A DNA stretch of 64,000 bases, taken from NCBI RefSeq assembly GCF_017603965.1, contig NZ_CP071955.1:372001-436000 (forward strand), in the 5' to 3' direction. Under the pieces are notes generated by a model. The model did not search any database. It saw nothing but the letters and a program-made list of their open reading frames with translations, and was not told where the DNA came from. The position numbers and the translations under genes were made by a program. Positions 1 through 9,300 of the stretch are shown in pieces (position 1 is the first letter of the stretch; the number at the start of each line of letters is the position of its first letter). Origin of the DNA: Xanthomonas fragariae. Lineage in GTDB: Bacteria > Pseudomonadota > Gammaproteobacteria > Xanthomonadales > Xanthomonadaceae.

Positions 1-210
1 AAGAACGGTCAGGTGCTAGGCGAGCAGACTCAGCGGATAGCAGCTGATAGTCATTCGGTGCAATTCGAATTCAAGCCTGCTCAGCCTTGGTCTGAGGGGC
101 GCCATTTGCTGGAAGCACGACTCGGCAAGACTGGAAAAGTAGTTCAGCGCGAGTTTGACGTGATGCAGGGCCAACCCTCGGCCGCTGCCAAAGTCGACGC
201 TAAATCTTAA
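1..210 (+). CDS. C-terminal end of an unrecognised protein (partial)
   Basis: The reading frame is open from base 1 and stops at a TAA at 208-210, so only the last 69 residues are in the window. They contain alternating hydrophobic residues such as VQFEFKP and HLLEARL, which suggests a beta-sandwich or Ig-like terminal domain, followed by an Ala/Lys tail. I do not recognise the family. The stop overlaps the stop of the convergent cytochrome c peroxidase gene by a few bases. Confidence 0.6.
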   Translation, partial: KNGQVLGEQTQRIAADSHSVQFEFKPAQPWSEGRHLLEARLGKTGKVVQREFDVMQGQPSAAAKVDAKS

Positions 211-1253
211 TTTGCGCTGCTTGGTAGGTCTTCCAGCGAGTGCAGGAATGCGCTTAGATCGTTCTGTTCTTCCGCAGTCAGTGAGATAGGCATGCCACGC
301 ACGAGGCTGCGGTAATAGATTTCGCGTTGGATAGCCTCTTCAAGATTTCGCACGCTGCCATCGTGCATGTATGGTGGCGTGCGGGTGACGTTGCGTAGTG
401 TTGGTGTGCGGTAGGCCGCCAGGTCGCTGCCTTGGCCGCTGACTGCAAATCGCCCCAAAGCCGCGATGTCCGGGTCCGACAACACCAGTTCAGCGACCGG
501 AACACCTTGTTCGCACTTGTTTTTAAAGGCTTGAATGGTTGTGCCGATTCGCCCGGCCATCTGATCCATTCCGACATTAGAATGGTGAAACTGATTATCC
601 GTGAAAGCGGCCGGCGCATCATTCAATGCATGGCATGAGGAGCACTCGGCTTTTCCACGGAACACATCCAGGCCGCGGCGTTCTTCCGTTGTCATGGCAG
701 TCGTATTTCCAGCGACAAAAGCGTCGTACCGGCTGCGGCCAGTGGTGACAGATGCCAAATAGGCCAGGATGGCACTTGAGATGCGTCCCTGATCGACGCG
801 CTCATCGCCAAACGCTGCGTCAAATTGTGTCCGATACTTCAACTTCTTTGAAATCGCCTGGATCACCATGTTCATATCCGGCTGGGCCATTTCAGCCCGA
901 TTGGTGAAGGCCGCCACCGCTACTTGGTCTAGCCGATCCTCGCGACCATCCCAGAAGAAGTGAGTGAAGTAGGGAAGGTCCAATAAACTAGGCACGTTCC
1001 GCGTGCCAGTGCGCCGGCCGTAGACCGTTGGGACCGCGACATTTTGGGCAAACGCTTTGCCAGGATCGTGGCATGAGGCGCAGGACAGGGTTTGATTTGC
1101 ACTGAGGGAGGCGTCGCGGAACAAGGTCTCGCCAAGGTTTACCTTGGCTTGATTGACTGGCTCATGGTCCAAATTCAATCCAACTAACCACCCGCCCCCC
1201 AGCACAGCCAGGGCGACGACAAAGAAAACCGGAATGATGACTTTTTGCGACAT
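207..1253 (-). CDS. Di-haem cytochrome c peroxidase (MauG/CcpA family)
   Basis: This 348-residue periplasmic protein carries two c-type haem motifs, CASCH near the N-terminus and CSSCH in the second half, plus the family signature PYMHDG near the C-terminus. Family members reduce hydrogen peroxide with electrons from small cytochromes, or oxidise protein side chains (MauG). The start at 1253 was chosen because a hydrophobic Sec signal segment (VIIPVFFVVALAVLGGG) follows at once. An in-frame GTG at 1298 would only add 15 polar residues. It lies 92 bp from the divergent start of the large repeat protein, so the two may share a control region. Function is inferred from family motifs; the electron donor is unknown. 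Confidence 0.85.
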   Translation of the reverse strand: MSQKVIIPVFFVVALAVLGGGWLVGLNLDHEPVNQAKVNLGETLFRDASLSANQTLSCASCHDPGKAFAQNVAVPTVYGRRTGTRNVPSLLDLPYFTHFFWDGREDRLDQVAVAAFTNRAEMAQPDMNMVIQAISKKLKYRTQFDAAFGDERVDQGRISSAILAYLASVTTGRSRYDAFVAGNTTAMTTEERRGLDVFRGKAECSSCHALNDAPAAFTDNQFHHSNVGMDQMAGRIGTTIQAFKNKCEQGVPVAELVLSDPDIAALGRFAVSGQGSDLAAYRTPTLRNVTRTPPYMHDGSVRNLEEAIQREIYYRSLVRGMPISLTAEEQNDLSAFLHSLEDLPSSAN

Positions 1254-1345
1254 TTTTTCTTGCTTTCGAGGGTTGAACAGAGTATGAATGTCGCTCACAA
1301 AAATCTAGCCTCGAGTTAACCGCTCGACGGATCAAAGGAAGCCTC

Positions 1346-4300
1346 ATGGATGGGCGATTGACCTCGCATTGTAAGCAAGCAACGGACGTGCGTCAGTCTA
1401 TGAGGGCACCACTTGGCTTCTGGCGCGCAGGCAAAGTACTCCTGCTAGCGTTATTGATGCTTCTGTCCATGGCGTCCTCGGCCGCCACCTATGTCTATGA
1501 CGGAAGCGGCAAATTGGTTGCGGTCAGTGACGATGCCGGGGCTAGTGCTCGATATATCTACGACAGCATAGGCAATCTGCTCACCATAGATCGATTCGCT
1601 GCAGATCAGTTGGCAATTTTTACCTTCAGCCCGGGACGCGGCGCTCCAGGCACGGCCGTCGTGATCAAGGGCCAGGGCTTTGGTACGACCGCCACACAAA
1701 ATGTGGTTAAGTTCAATGGTGTGGTGGCAACGACTGTAGCTGCGACCGTCAACGAAATAACAGCCACTGTTCCCGCTGGTGCCACCACAGGCCCCATTTC
1801 AGTTACGGTTGGCAAAGCGGTCGCCGTAAGTCCACTCGATTTTGTCGTGGATGCCGCTGCGGCGGTTCCGACGATCACATCCGTCACTCCCACGCTGGTA
1901 GCGGTTGGCGAGCAGGTTACGATTGCGGGTAAACAGTTATTGCCTGTCGCAGGACAGACATCAACGTTTCTCAACGGGCGGGCGGTCTCCACGTCAAGTT
2001 CGTCAAATACGCAAATCGTGTTTCCCGTTCCGGCCAAGGTGGGCAGCGGCAAGGTCACGGTTATTACGCCGTACGGCTCGGCCACCACCAGTCAGGATGT
2101 GGTAGTAGCCCCCGCAAATGTTGAAACCACGAATATCGAGTCCGCGAAGCGGCTAACGCTCAATGCTGCCGCGCAAACCTTGGCGGTTGATACGACAGGC
2201 AAGGCCATTGCTGTCTTATATGACGCCGCCGTGGGCGATTTTCCAAGTCTGCAGTTCAGCAGCCTGGGGGCAGTGACTGTCGACTACACCGCGTATGATC
2301 CAACGAACGCCAACATTGTTTCCGGTTCGGTTTCAGCAACAAGTCCAACCGTCCACCTGCCGAGGATTTCGGTTAGCGGAACCTATTTGCTGCTATTACG
2401 CCCTTCCAGCGCTCCTGCCAGTTGGAAACTGGCTGTGGAAAAATCGCCGCTACTGGCCGTCAACGGCTTAGCGTTATCGCAAGCGCTCTCTGCCGGGGCA
2501 CAGAGCAATAGGATTTTGTTTACCGCCACGGCTGGCCAGAACCTGGGCTTGGGTCTGAGCGATCTGGTGACACCGAATGCCACGAGCTATGTGTATCTGA
2601 TGGTCTACAAGCCGGATGGCAGTGCTTTAGGCAGTCAATACTGCTACGCCAGCAATAGCGGCTGCCAGACCAACTTGATCAACCTGGAGGCTGGCACCTA
2701 CAGCGTCGTGATGATCCCGCCTTCTGATGGCGACCGGACGATGCGCTTCAGGAGCACGTTGTCGACGGATGTAACCGGAGTGCTTGCAGCAGACAAGGTG
2801 CAGACGTTGACGTTGGGTCGGCGTGGCCAGAATGGCCGGTTGAGCTTTGCGGGCACGGCTGGTCGGACGGTAGCGTTGCAGGTGGCGGGCCAGACGATTG
2901 TGCCGAAGGGTCGGACGGTTTATTACACGGTCTACAAACCTGATGGCTCGGTGTTGGGTTCATTTACCACCGACTCGGCGGCAACGTTGAATTTGCCTAA
3001 CCTGCCGGCGACGGGGACGTACACAGTGTTTGTCGACCCGTACTACGGCGAGACGCTCAGTGCGCAGCTGACGTTGTCTAGTGGCACTGCCGGCGGGCAA
3101 GTGACCAATGGTGCCAGTGGCAGTTTCGCTACAACGGTGCCTGGTCAGAATGTCTATTTGACCTTTACCGCCACGGCTGGCCAGAACCTAGGCTTGGGTC
3201 TGAGCGATCTGGTGACACCGAATGCCACGAGCTATGTGTATCTGACGGTCTACAAGCCGGATGGCAGTGCTTTAGGCAGTCAATACTGCTACGCCAGCAA
3301 TAGCGGCTGCCAGACCAACTTGATCAACCTGGAGGCTGGCACCTACAGCGTCGTGATGACCCCGCCTTCTGATGGCGACCGGACGATGCGCTTCAAGAGC
3401 ACGTTGTCGACGGATGTGACCGGGGTGCTTGCAGCAGACAAGGTGCAGACGTTGACGTTGGGCCGCCGTGGCCAGAATGGCCGGTTGAGCTTTGCGGGCA
3501 CGGCTGGTCGGACGGTAGCGTTGCAGGTGGCGGGCCAGACGATTGTGCCGAAGGGTCAGACGGTTTATTACACGGTCTACAAACCTGATGGCTCGGTATT
3601 GAATTCATTTACCACCGACTCGGCGGCAACGTTGAATTTGCCTAACCTGCCGGCGACGGGGACGTACACAGTGTTTGTCGACCCTTACTACGGCGAGACG
3701 CTCAGTGCGCAGCTGCTGTTGTCCACTGGCGTTACTGGCGGGCAAGTGACCAATGGTGCCAGTGGCAGTTTCGCTACAACGGTGCCTGGTCAGAATGTCT
3801 ATTTGACCTTTACCGCCACGGCTGGCCAGAACCTGGGCTTGGGTCTGAGCGATCTGGTGACACCGAACGCGACGAGCTATGCCTATTTGACGGTCTACAA
3901 GCCGGACGGTAGCACTGTTGCAGGTCGGGTGTGCTATGCCGCCGACAACGGTTGCCAAACGAACTTGATCAACCTGGAGGCTGGCACCTACAGCGTCGTG
4001 ATGACCCCGCCTTCTGATGGCGACCGGACGATGCGCTTCAGGAGCACGTTGTCGACGGATGTGACCGGGGTGCTTGCAGCAGACAAGGTGCAGACGTTGA
4101 CGTTGGGCCGCCGTGGCCAGAATGGCCGGTTGAGCTTTACGGGCACGGCTGGTCGGACGGTAGCGTTGCAGGTGGCGGGCCAGACGATTGTGCCGAAGGG
4201 TCAGACGGTTTATTACACGGTCTACAAACCTGATGGCTCGGTATTGGGTTCATTTACCACCGACTCGGCGGCAACGTTGAATTTGCCTAACCTGCCGGCG

Positions 4301-6316
4301 ACGGGGACGTACACAGTGTTTGTCGACCCTTACTACGGCGAGACGCTCAGTGCGCAGCTGCTGTTGTCCACTGGCGTTACTGGCGGGCAAGTGACCAATG
4401 GTGCCAGTGGCAGTTTCGCCACAACGGTGCCTGGTCAGAATGTCTATTTGACCTTTACCGCCACGGCTGGCCAGAACCTGGGCTTGGGTCTGAGCGATCT
4501 GGTGACACCGAACGCGACGAGCTATGCCTATTTGACGGTCTACAAGCCGGACGGTAGCACTGTTGCAGGTCGGGTGTGCTATGCCGCCGACAACGGTTGC
4601 CAAACGAACTTGATCAACCTGGAGGCTGGCACCTACAGCGTCGTGATGACCCCGCCTTCTGATGGCGACCGGACGATGCGCTTCAGGAGCACGTTGTCGA
4701 CGGATGTGACCGGGGTGCTTGCAGCAGACAAGGTGCAGACGTTGACGTTGGGCCGCCGTGGCCAGAATGGCCGGTTGAGCTTTACGGGCACGGCTGGTCG
4801 GACGGTAGCGTTGCAGGTGGCGGGCCAGACGATTGTGCCGAAGGGTCAGACGGTTTATTACACGGTCTACAAACCTGATGGCTCGGTATTGGGTTCATTT
4901 ACCACCGACTCGGCGGCAACGTTGAATTTGCCTAACCTGCCGGCGACGGGGACGTACACAGTGTTTGTCGACCCTTACTACGGCGAGACGCTCAGTGCGC
5001 AGCTGCTGTTGTCCACTGGCGTTACTGGCGGGCAAGTGACCAATGGTGCCAGTGGCAGTTTCGCCACAACGGTGCCTGGTCAGAATGTCTATTTGACCTT
5101 TACCGCCACGGCTGGCCAGAACCTGGGCTTGGGTCTGAGCGATCTGGTGACACCGAACGCGACGAGCTATGCCTATTTGACGGTCTACAAGCCGGACGGT
5201 AGCACTGTTGCAGGTCGGGTGTGCTATGCCGCCGACAACGGTTGCCAAACGAACTTGATCAACCTGGAGGCTGGCACCTACAGCGTCGTGATGACCCCGC
5301 CTTCTGATGGCGACCGGACGATGCGCTTCAGGAGCACGTTGTCGACGGATGTGACCGGGGTGCTTGCAGCAGACAAGGTGCAGACGTTGACGTTGGGCCG
5401 CCGTGGCCAGAATGGCCGGTTGAGCTTTACGGGCACGGCTGGTCGGACGGTAGCGTTGCAGGTGGCGGGCCAGACGATTGTGCCGAAGGGTCAGACGGTT
5501 TATTACACGGTCTACAAACCTGATGGCTCGGTATTGGGTTCATTTACCACCGACTCGGCGGCAACGTTGAATTTGCCTAACCTGCCGGCGACGGGGACGT
5601 ACACAGTGTTTGTCGACCCTTACTACGGCGAGACGCTCAGTGCGCAGCTGCTGTTGTCCACTGGCGTTACTGGTGGGCAAGTGGCTAATGGCGCCAGTGG
5701 CAGTTTCGCCACAACGGTGCCTGGTCAGAATGTCTATTTGACCTTTACCGCCACGGCTGGCCAGAACCTGGGCTTGGGTCTGAGCGATCTGGTGACACCG
5801 AACGCGACGAGCTATGCCTATTTGACGGTCTACAAGCCGGACGGTAGCACTGTCGCAGGTCAGGTGTGCTATGCCGCCGACAACGGTTGCCAAACGAACT
5901 TGATCAACCTGGAGGCTGGCACCTACAGCGTCGTGATAACCCCGCCTTCTGATGGCGACCGGACGATGCGCTTCAAGAGCACGTTGTCGACGGATGTAAC
6001 CGGAGTGCTTGCAGTAGACAAGGTGCAGACGTTGACGTTGGGCCGCCGTGGCCAGAATGGCCGGTTGAGCTTTACGGGCACGGCTGGTCGGACGGTAGCG
6101 TTGCAGGTGGCGGGCCAGACGATTGTGCCGAAGGGTCAGACGGTTTATTACACGGTCTACAAACCTGATGGCTCGGTATTGAATTCATTTACCACCGACT
6201 CGGCGGCAACGTTGAATTTGCCTAACCTGCCGACGACGGGGACGTACACAGTGTTTGTCGACCCTTACTACGGCGAGACGCTCAGTGCGCAACTAACGCT
6301 CGGCCTATCGAAATGA
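1346..6316 (+). CDS. Large secreted repeat protein with YD/IPT-TIG N-terminus and six 215-residue repeats
   Basis: The ATG at 1346 has a strong ribosome site (AAAGGAA five bases upstream); an internal ATG at 1400 would give a more usual signal peptide. A hydrophobic segment (LLLALLMLLSMASSAA) marks Sec export. Next come a short Rhs-like YD stretch (YVYDGSGKLVAVSDD, YIYDSIGNLLTID) and two IPT/TIG-like beta domains, up to about residue 260. From about residue 390 to the end the protein is six near-identical 215-residue units with motifs FTATAGQNLGLGLSDLV, YLTVYKPDGS and GRRGQNGRLSF. The units resemble pre-peptidase-C-type beta domains; this is a guess. The stop lies about 30 bases before the start of the first rhs gene, so the two are probably one operon. 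It may be a surface or secreted partner of the Rhs proteins. Confidence 0.8.
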   Translation: MDGRLTSHCKQATDVRQSMRAPLGFWRAGKVLLLALLMLLSMASSAATYVYDGSGKLVAVSDDAGASARYIYDSIGNLLTIDRFAADQLAIFTFSPGRGAPGTAVVIKGQGFGTTATQNVVKFNGVVATTVAATVNEITATVPAGATTGPISVTVGKAVAVSPLDFVVDAAAAVPTITSVTPTLVAVGEQVTIAGKQLLPVAGQTSTFLNGRAVSTSSSSNTQIVFPVPAKVGSGKVTVITPYGSATTSQDVVVAPANVETTNIESAKRLTLNAAAQTLAVDTTGKAIAVLYDAAVGDFPSLQFSSLGAVTVDYTAYDPTNANIVSGSVSATSPTVHLPRISVSGTYLLLLRPSSAPASWKLAVEKSPLLAVNGLALSQALSAGAQSNRILFTATAGQNLGLGLSDLVTPNATSYVYLMVYKPDGSALGSQYCYASNSGCQTNLINLEAGTYSVVMIPPSDGDRTMRFRSTLSTDVTGVLAADKVQTLTLGRRGQNGRLSFAGTAGRTVALQVAGQTIVPKGRTVYYTVYKPDGSVLGSFTTDSAATLNLPNLPATGTYTVFVDPYYGETLSAQLTLSSGTAGGQVTNGASGSFATTVPGQNVYLTFTATAGQNLGLGLSDLVTPNATSYVYLTVYKPDGSALGSQYCYASNSGCQTNLINLEAGTYSVVMTPPSDGDRTMRFKSTLSTDVTGVLAADKVQTLTLGRRGQNGRLSFAGTAGRTVALQVAGQTIVPKGQTVYYTVYKPDGSVLNSFTTDSAATLNLPNLPATGTYTVFVDPYYGETLSAQLLLSTGVTGGQVTNGASGSFATTVPGQNVYLTFTATAGQNLGLGLSDLVTPNATSYAYLTVYKPDGSTVAGRVCYAADNGCQTNLINLEAGTYSVVMTPPSDGDRTMRFRSTLSTDVTGVLAADKVQTLTLGRRGQNGRLSFTGTAGRTVALQVAGQTIVPKGQTVYYTVYKPDGSVLGSFTTDSAATLNLPNLPATGTYTVFVDPYYGETLSAQLLLSTGVTGGQVTNGASGSFATTVPGQNVYLTFTATAGQNLGLGLSDLVTPNATSYAYLTVYKPDGSTVAGRVCYAADNGCQTNLINLEAGTYSVVMTPPSDGDRTMRFRSTLSTDVTGVLAADKVQTLTLGRRGQNGRLSFTGTAGRTVALQVAGQTIVPKGQTVYYTVYKPDGSVLGSFTTDSAATLNLPNLPATGTYTVFVDPYYGETLSAQLLLSTGVTGGQVTNGASGSFATTVPGQNVYLTFTATAGQNLGLGLSDLVTPNATSYAYLTVYKPDGSTVAGRVCYAADNGCQTNLINLEAGTYSVVMTPPSDGDRTMRFRSTLSTDVTGVLAADKVQTLTLGRRGQNGRLSFTGTAGRTVALQVAGQTIVPKGQTVYYTVYKPDGSVLGSFTTDSAATLNLPNLPATGTYTVFVDPYYGETLSAQLLLSTGVTGGQVANGASGSFATTVPGQNVYLTFTATAGQNLGLGLSDLVTPNATSYAYLTVYKPDGSTVAGQVCYAADNGCQTNLINLEAGTYSVVITPPSDGDRTMRFKSTLSTDVTGVLAVDKVQTLTLGRRGQNGRLSFTGTAGRTVALQVAGQTIVPKGQTVYYTVYKPDGSVLNSFTTDSAATLNLPNLPTTGTYTVFVDPYYGETLSAQLTLGLSK
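2521..6300 (+). repeat. Tandem 645-bp coding repeat, about six copies
   Basis: The same 645-bp unit recurs in frame, with copies beginning near 2521, 3166, 3811, 4456, 5101 and 5746; the last ends with the gene. Copies three to five are almost identical in DNA, while the first, second and last carry a few clustered differences (for example LGSQYCYASNSGCQ in copies one and two versus VAGRVCYAADNGCQ later). The near identity at synonymous positions points to recent unequal exchange or gene conversion, so copy number probably varies between strains. Confidence 0.95.
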
Positions 6317-6345
6317 CTTTACCAGGCGACTTCAAGGAAGGCGAA

Positions 6346-9300
6346 ATGGAATCTGGCAACAAGACACGCACGCATTGGCTCTGGAGCACGAGTCTGGGCA
6401 TGCTGGCGGCTGTGTCGAGCACTGGCTCGGTCAGTTGGGCGCAGTCGCCGAGCTTGGCGAGCGCTGCTGCGACGCATGTGAGCGCATCTGCTCCTGGCAA
6501 TGCAGCAGTGGCGCAACGCATTGTGCTTGGCGGCGATCAGACGCTGCGTCTGGAGGCGTCGGGCAGGTCCATCGTGTTGACGCCACAGGACAGGCAACTG
6601 CGTGTTCGCTCCTGGCGTCTTCCTGAGCAACGCCTAGGCGCCAGTCTGACGCGGCTAGCCGATGGCCAGGTGCTGGTCTGGGGTGGCGCCAGTGCACAAG
6701 GCGCCCTGCGCGTTGGCGGATATTTGATCGACCCGGAACAAGATACGTTGCAGCCGGTTGCGTTGTCAGGTCTGCATCCACGTGCGCACCATAGCGCCAC
6801 GGTTCTGACCGATGGCCAGTTGCTGCTGGCCGGCGGTGAGGGGACTGCGGGTCAAGCGCAACTCTGGAATCCCCAGACCCAGCGTGTGGTGACGTTGGTC
6901 ATGCCTGCCAGGACCGGGCACGCAGCCACCCTGCAAGCCGACGGGCAAGTGCGTTTGTCTGGTGGGACGGGAACGGGTGCCGGGTCGCGTACCGATCTGC
7001 TGTTCGACCCGGCAAGCCAGAGGTTCAGTCCAGCGCAGCCGCGCTGGGCAGCGGCGGCGGACACGGCGCTGGCTGCATCCCTTCCGGCAGGTGGGCAAGC
7101 CCAGGCCGATCCGGACACGCGTATCGCGCTGCGTTTTACGCGCCCGGTCCAAGGCGCGGACGTCAAAGACACGACGGTGTCGCTGATGGGGCCGGGTGGC
7201 CTGGTGGAAACACGCGTGTCCACAGCCGAAGGTGGCCGGCTCGTTTTTATCCATCCCAAGGCAACCCTCTTTCCGGACACCAGCTACACGGTGCTGGTGC
7301 AGGGACTGCATGGTCTGGATGGCAAAGCGGTGCCGCTGTCTGTGGTTGAGTTCAAGACCGCTGCGATTGCCAGTGCTGCCGATGCGACACCGGCCACTGC
7401 CAAGGGCGCAGCGCCGGCTAGCGCAGCCATCGGCAAAGCCCCGGCCCTGTTGGGGTGCGGCACTGACCATCCGTTCCCCTGCAAGTTGTCGTCGTCGTTG
7501 AGCGAAGGCGCCTGGCGGCCAGGGCAGGACAGTACGGATGGACGCTGGCGGGTCGAAGGTTCTCAGCCTGAAGCCCTGCCCATCAGTGCTCCCGAAGTTG
7601 CCGCCATGGCCAGTGGGCTGACCAGCGTCAGCGGCCAAGTGCTGCTGGTCAATGGTCGGCCTCTTGCGGGTGTGGAGGTCAGTGTCGGGTCAAGCAAGAC
7701 CCGTACGGATCCGACCGGACGCTTTGTGCTGACGGGTATCGCCCAAGGGCGCCAAGCGCTGTATGTCGATGGCACGTGCGCCAATATCGCCGGACGTGAG
7801 TATGGCCAATTCGTGGTGGGTGTGGATCTGAAGGTCGGCCAGCTCACCCGTTTGCCTTACACCATGTACGTGCCGCAGATCAGTGCACGCGATAAGACAC
7901 ACCTTGCCTCCCCATTGAAGCATGACGTGGTGGTCACCCATCCGGATATTCCCGGATTGCAGATCCATCTTCCGGCCGGCACCGTGATCCGCGATCGCAA
8001 GGGTCGTCTGGTCCACGAATTGGCGATCGTGCCCACCCCCGTCAATCGGGCCCCGTTCCCGGTGCCTGCCAACTACCCGATGTATTTCACGCTTGAGCCA
8101 GGTGGTGCGCTGATCCAGGGCTTGACGCCGCAAGCCGCGCAGGGCGTGAAGGTGCTGTATCCCAACTACGACAAGTTGCCGACCGGAACGCAAGCCAACT
8201 TTTGGATCTACGAACCGGCGCAGGGTTGGCGTGTTTACGGCAAGGGACGGGTGACCTCCGATGGCACACGTATCGCGCCAGAGGCCGGTGTGGGCCTGTA
8301 TCAGGCCATGGGGGCAAGTTACAGCATCGATAGCAACACCCCGCCTCCCGAGCCTGACAAGCCGCCAGTGAGCGACGGTTGCAATTGCGATGCCGGTGGC
8401 GCGGGTGCGACTGCAGGCGATCCGATCGACCTTTTCACGGGCGAGTTTTCCTATGAAGAGAGCGACGCGGTGGTTGGGGGTCTTTCCCCGATCGCGCTCA
8501 CGCGTTTCTACCGGCCGCACGAAACTGTAAAGCGCGACTTTGGCATCGGCACCGCAGCGGGTTTCCGCTACACCTTGTATGCGCCGGCAGCGGACTACAA
8601 TCAGCTGCAGCTGGTGCTGCCAAGCGGTGCGCCGATCGTGTTCATCCGGACATCGGGGAGTGGACTGACCGGCCAATGGGCGCAGTCCGGCTCTCTGTCG
8701 GGATATGCGGGCGCCACCATTACGCAAGGCACTCCATCGGGGCACGGTTACCTGCTTGCCTTGCGCGATGGCAGCAAGATGTATTTCAACCAGTACTCTC
8801 CAAACCAGCTCGAATGGACGACCGATCGGTTTGGTAACCGGGTCGATTATGTTTACGATGCCGGCCTGGTGGCGCGGATCGTGTCGGCCAATGGCCGTTA
8901 TTTGGCAATCGGCTACGACAGCAGCAATCGGGTCAGCACCGTCAAGGATCCCTTGGGCAGCAGCTGGTCCTACGCGTACAACGCTGACGGATACCTCAGC
9001 AAGGTGACCCGTCCAGATGGCAGTACGCGCAGTTTCACCTACAAGGTGCGCGAGCAGGACGCGACGCTTCCTGGCCAGGTCCGGCTGCAAGCCATCTATG
9101 ACGGCAAAAATCAGCGCGTGGTGTTCAATGAGTTTGAAGACGCGGCAGGCACCTGGAGCGGTCGTGTGGTCAAACAGACCCAGGCAGATGGTGGGGTATT
9201 GACCATTGATGACGCACATGACGAGGCAGGCACGCGTGGTCGGCTGATCACCCGGCCGGACGGTAGCCAACGACGGGTGGTGTTTGATCCAGCAACCCAT

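Noticed and set aside
3605..5893. Four identical-length minus-strand frames of 117 residues at 645-bp spacing.
   Set aside because: They mirror the internal repeats of the plus-strand gene; the spacing equals the repeat unit.
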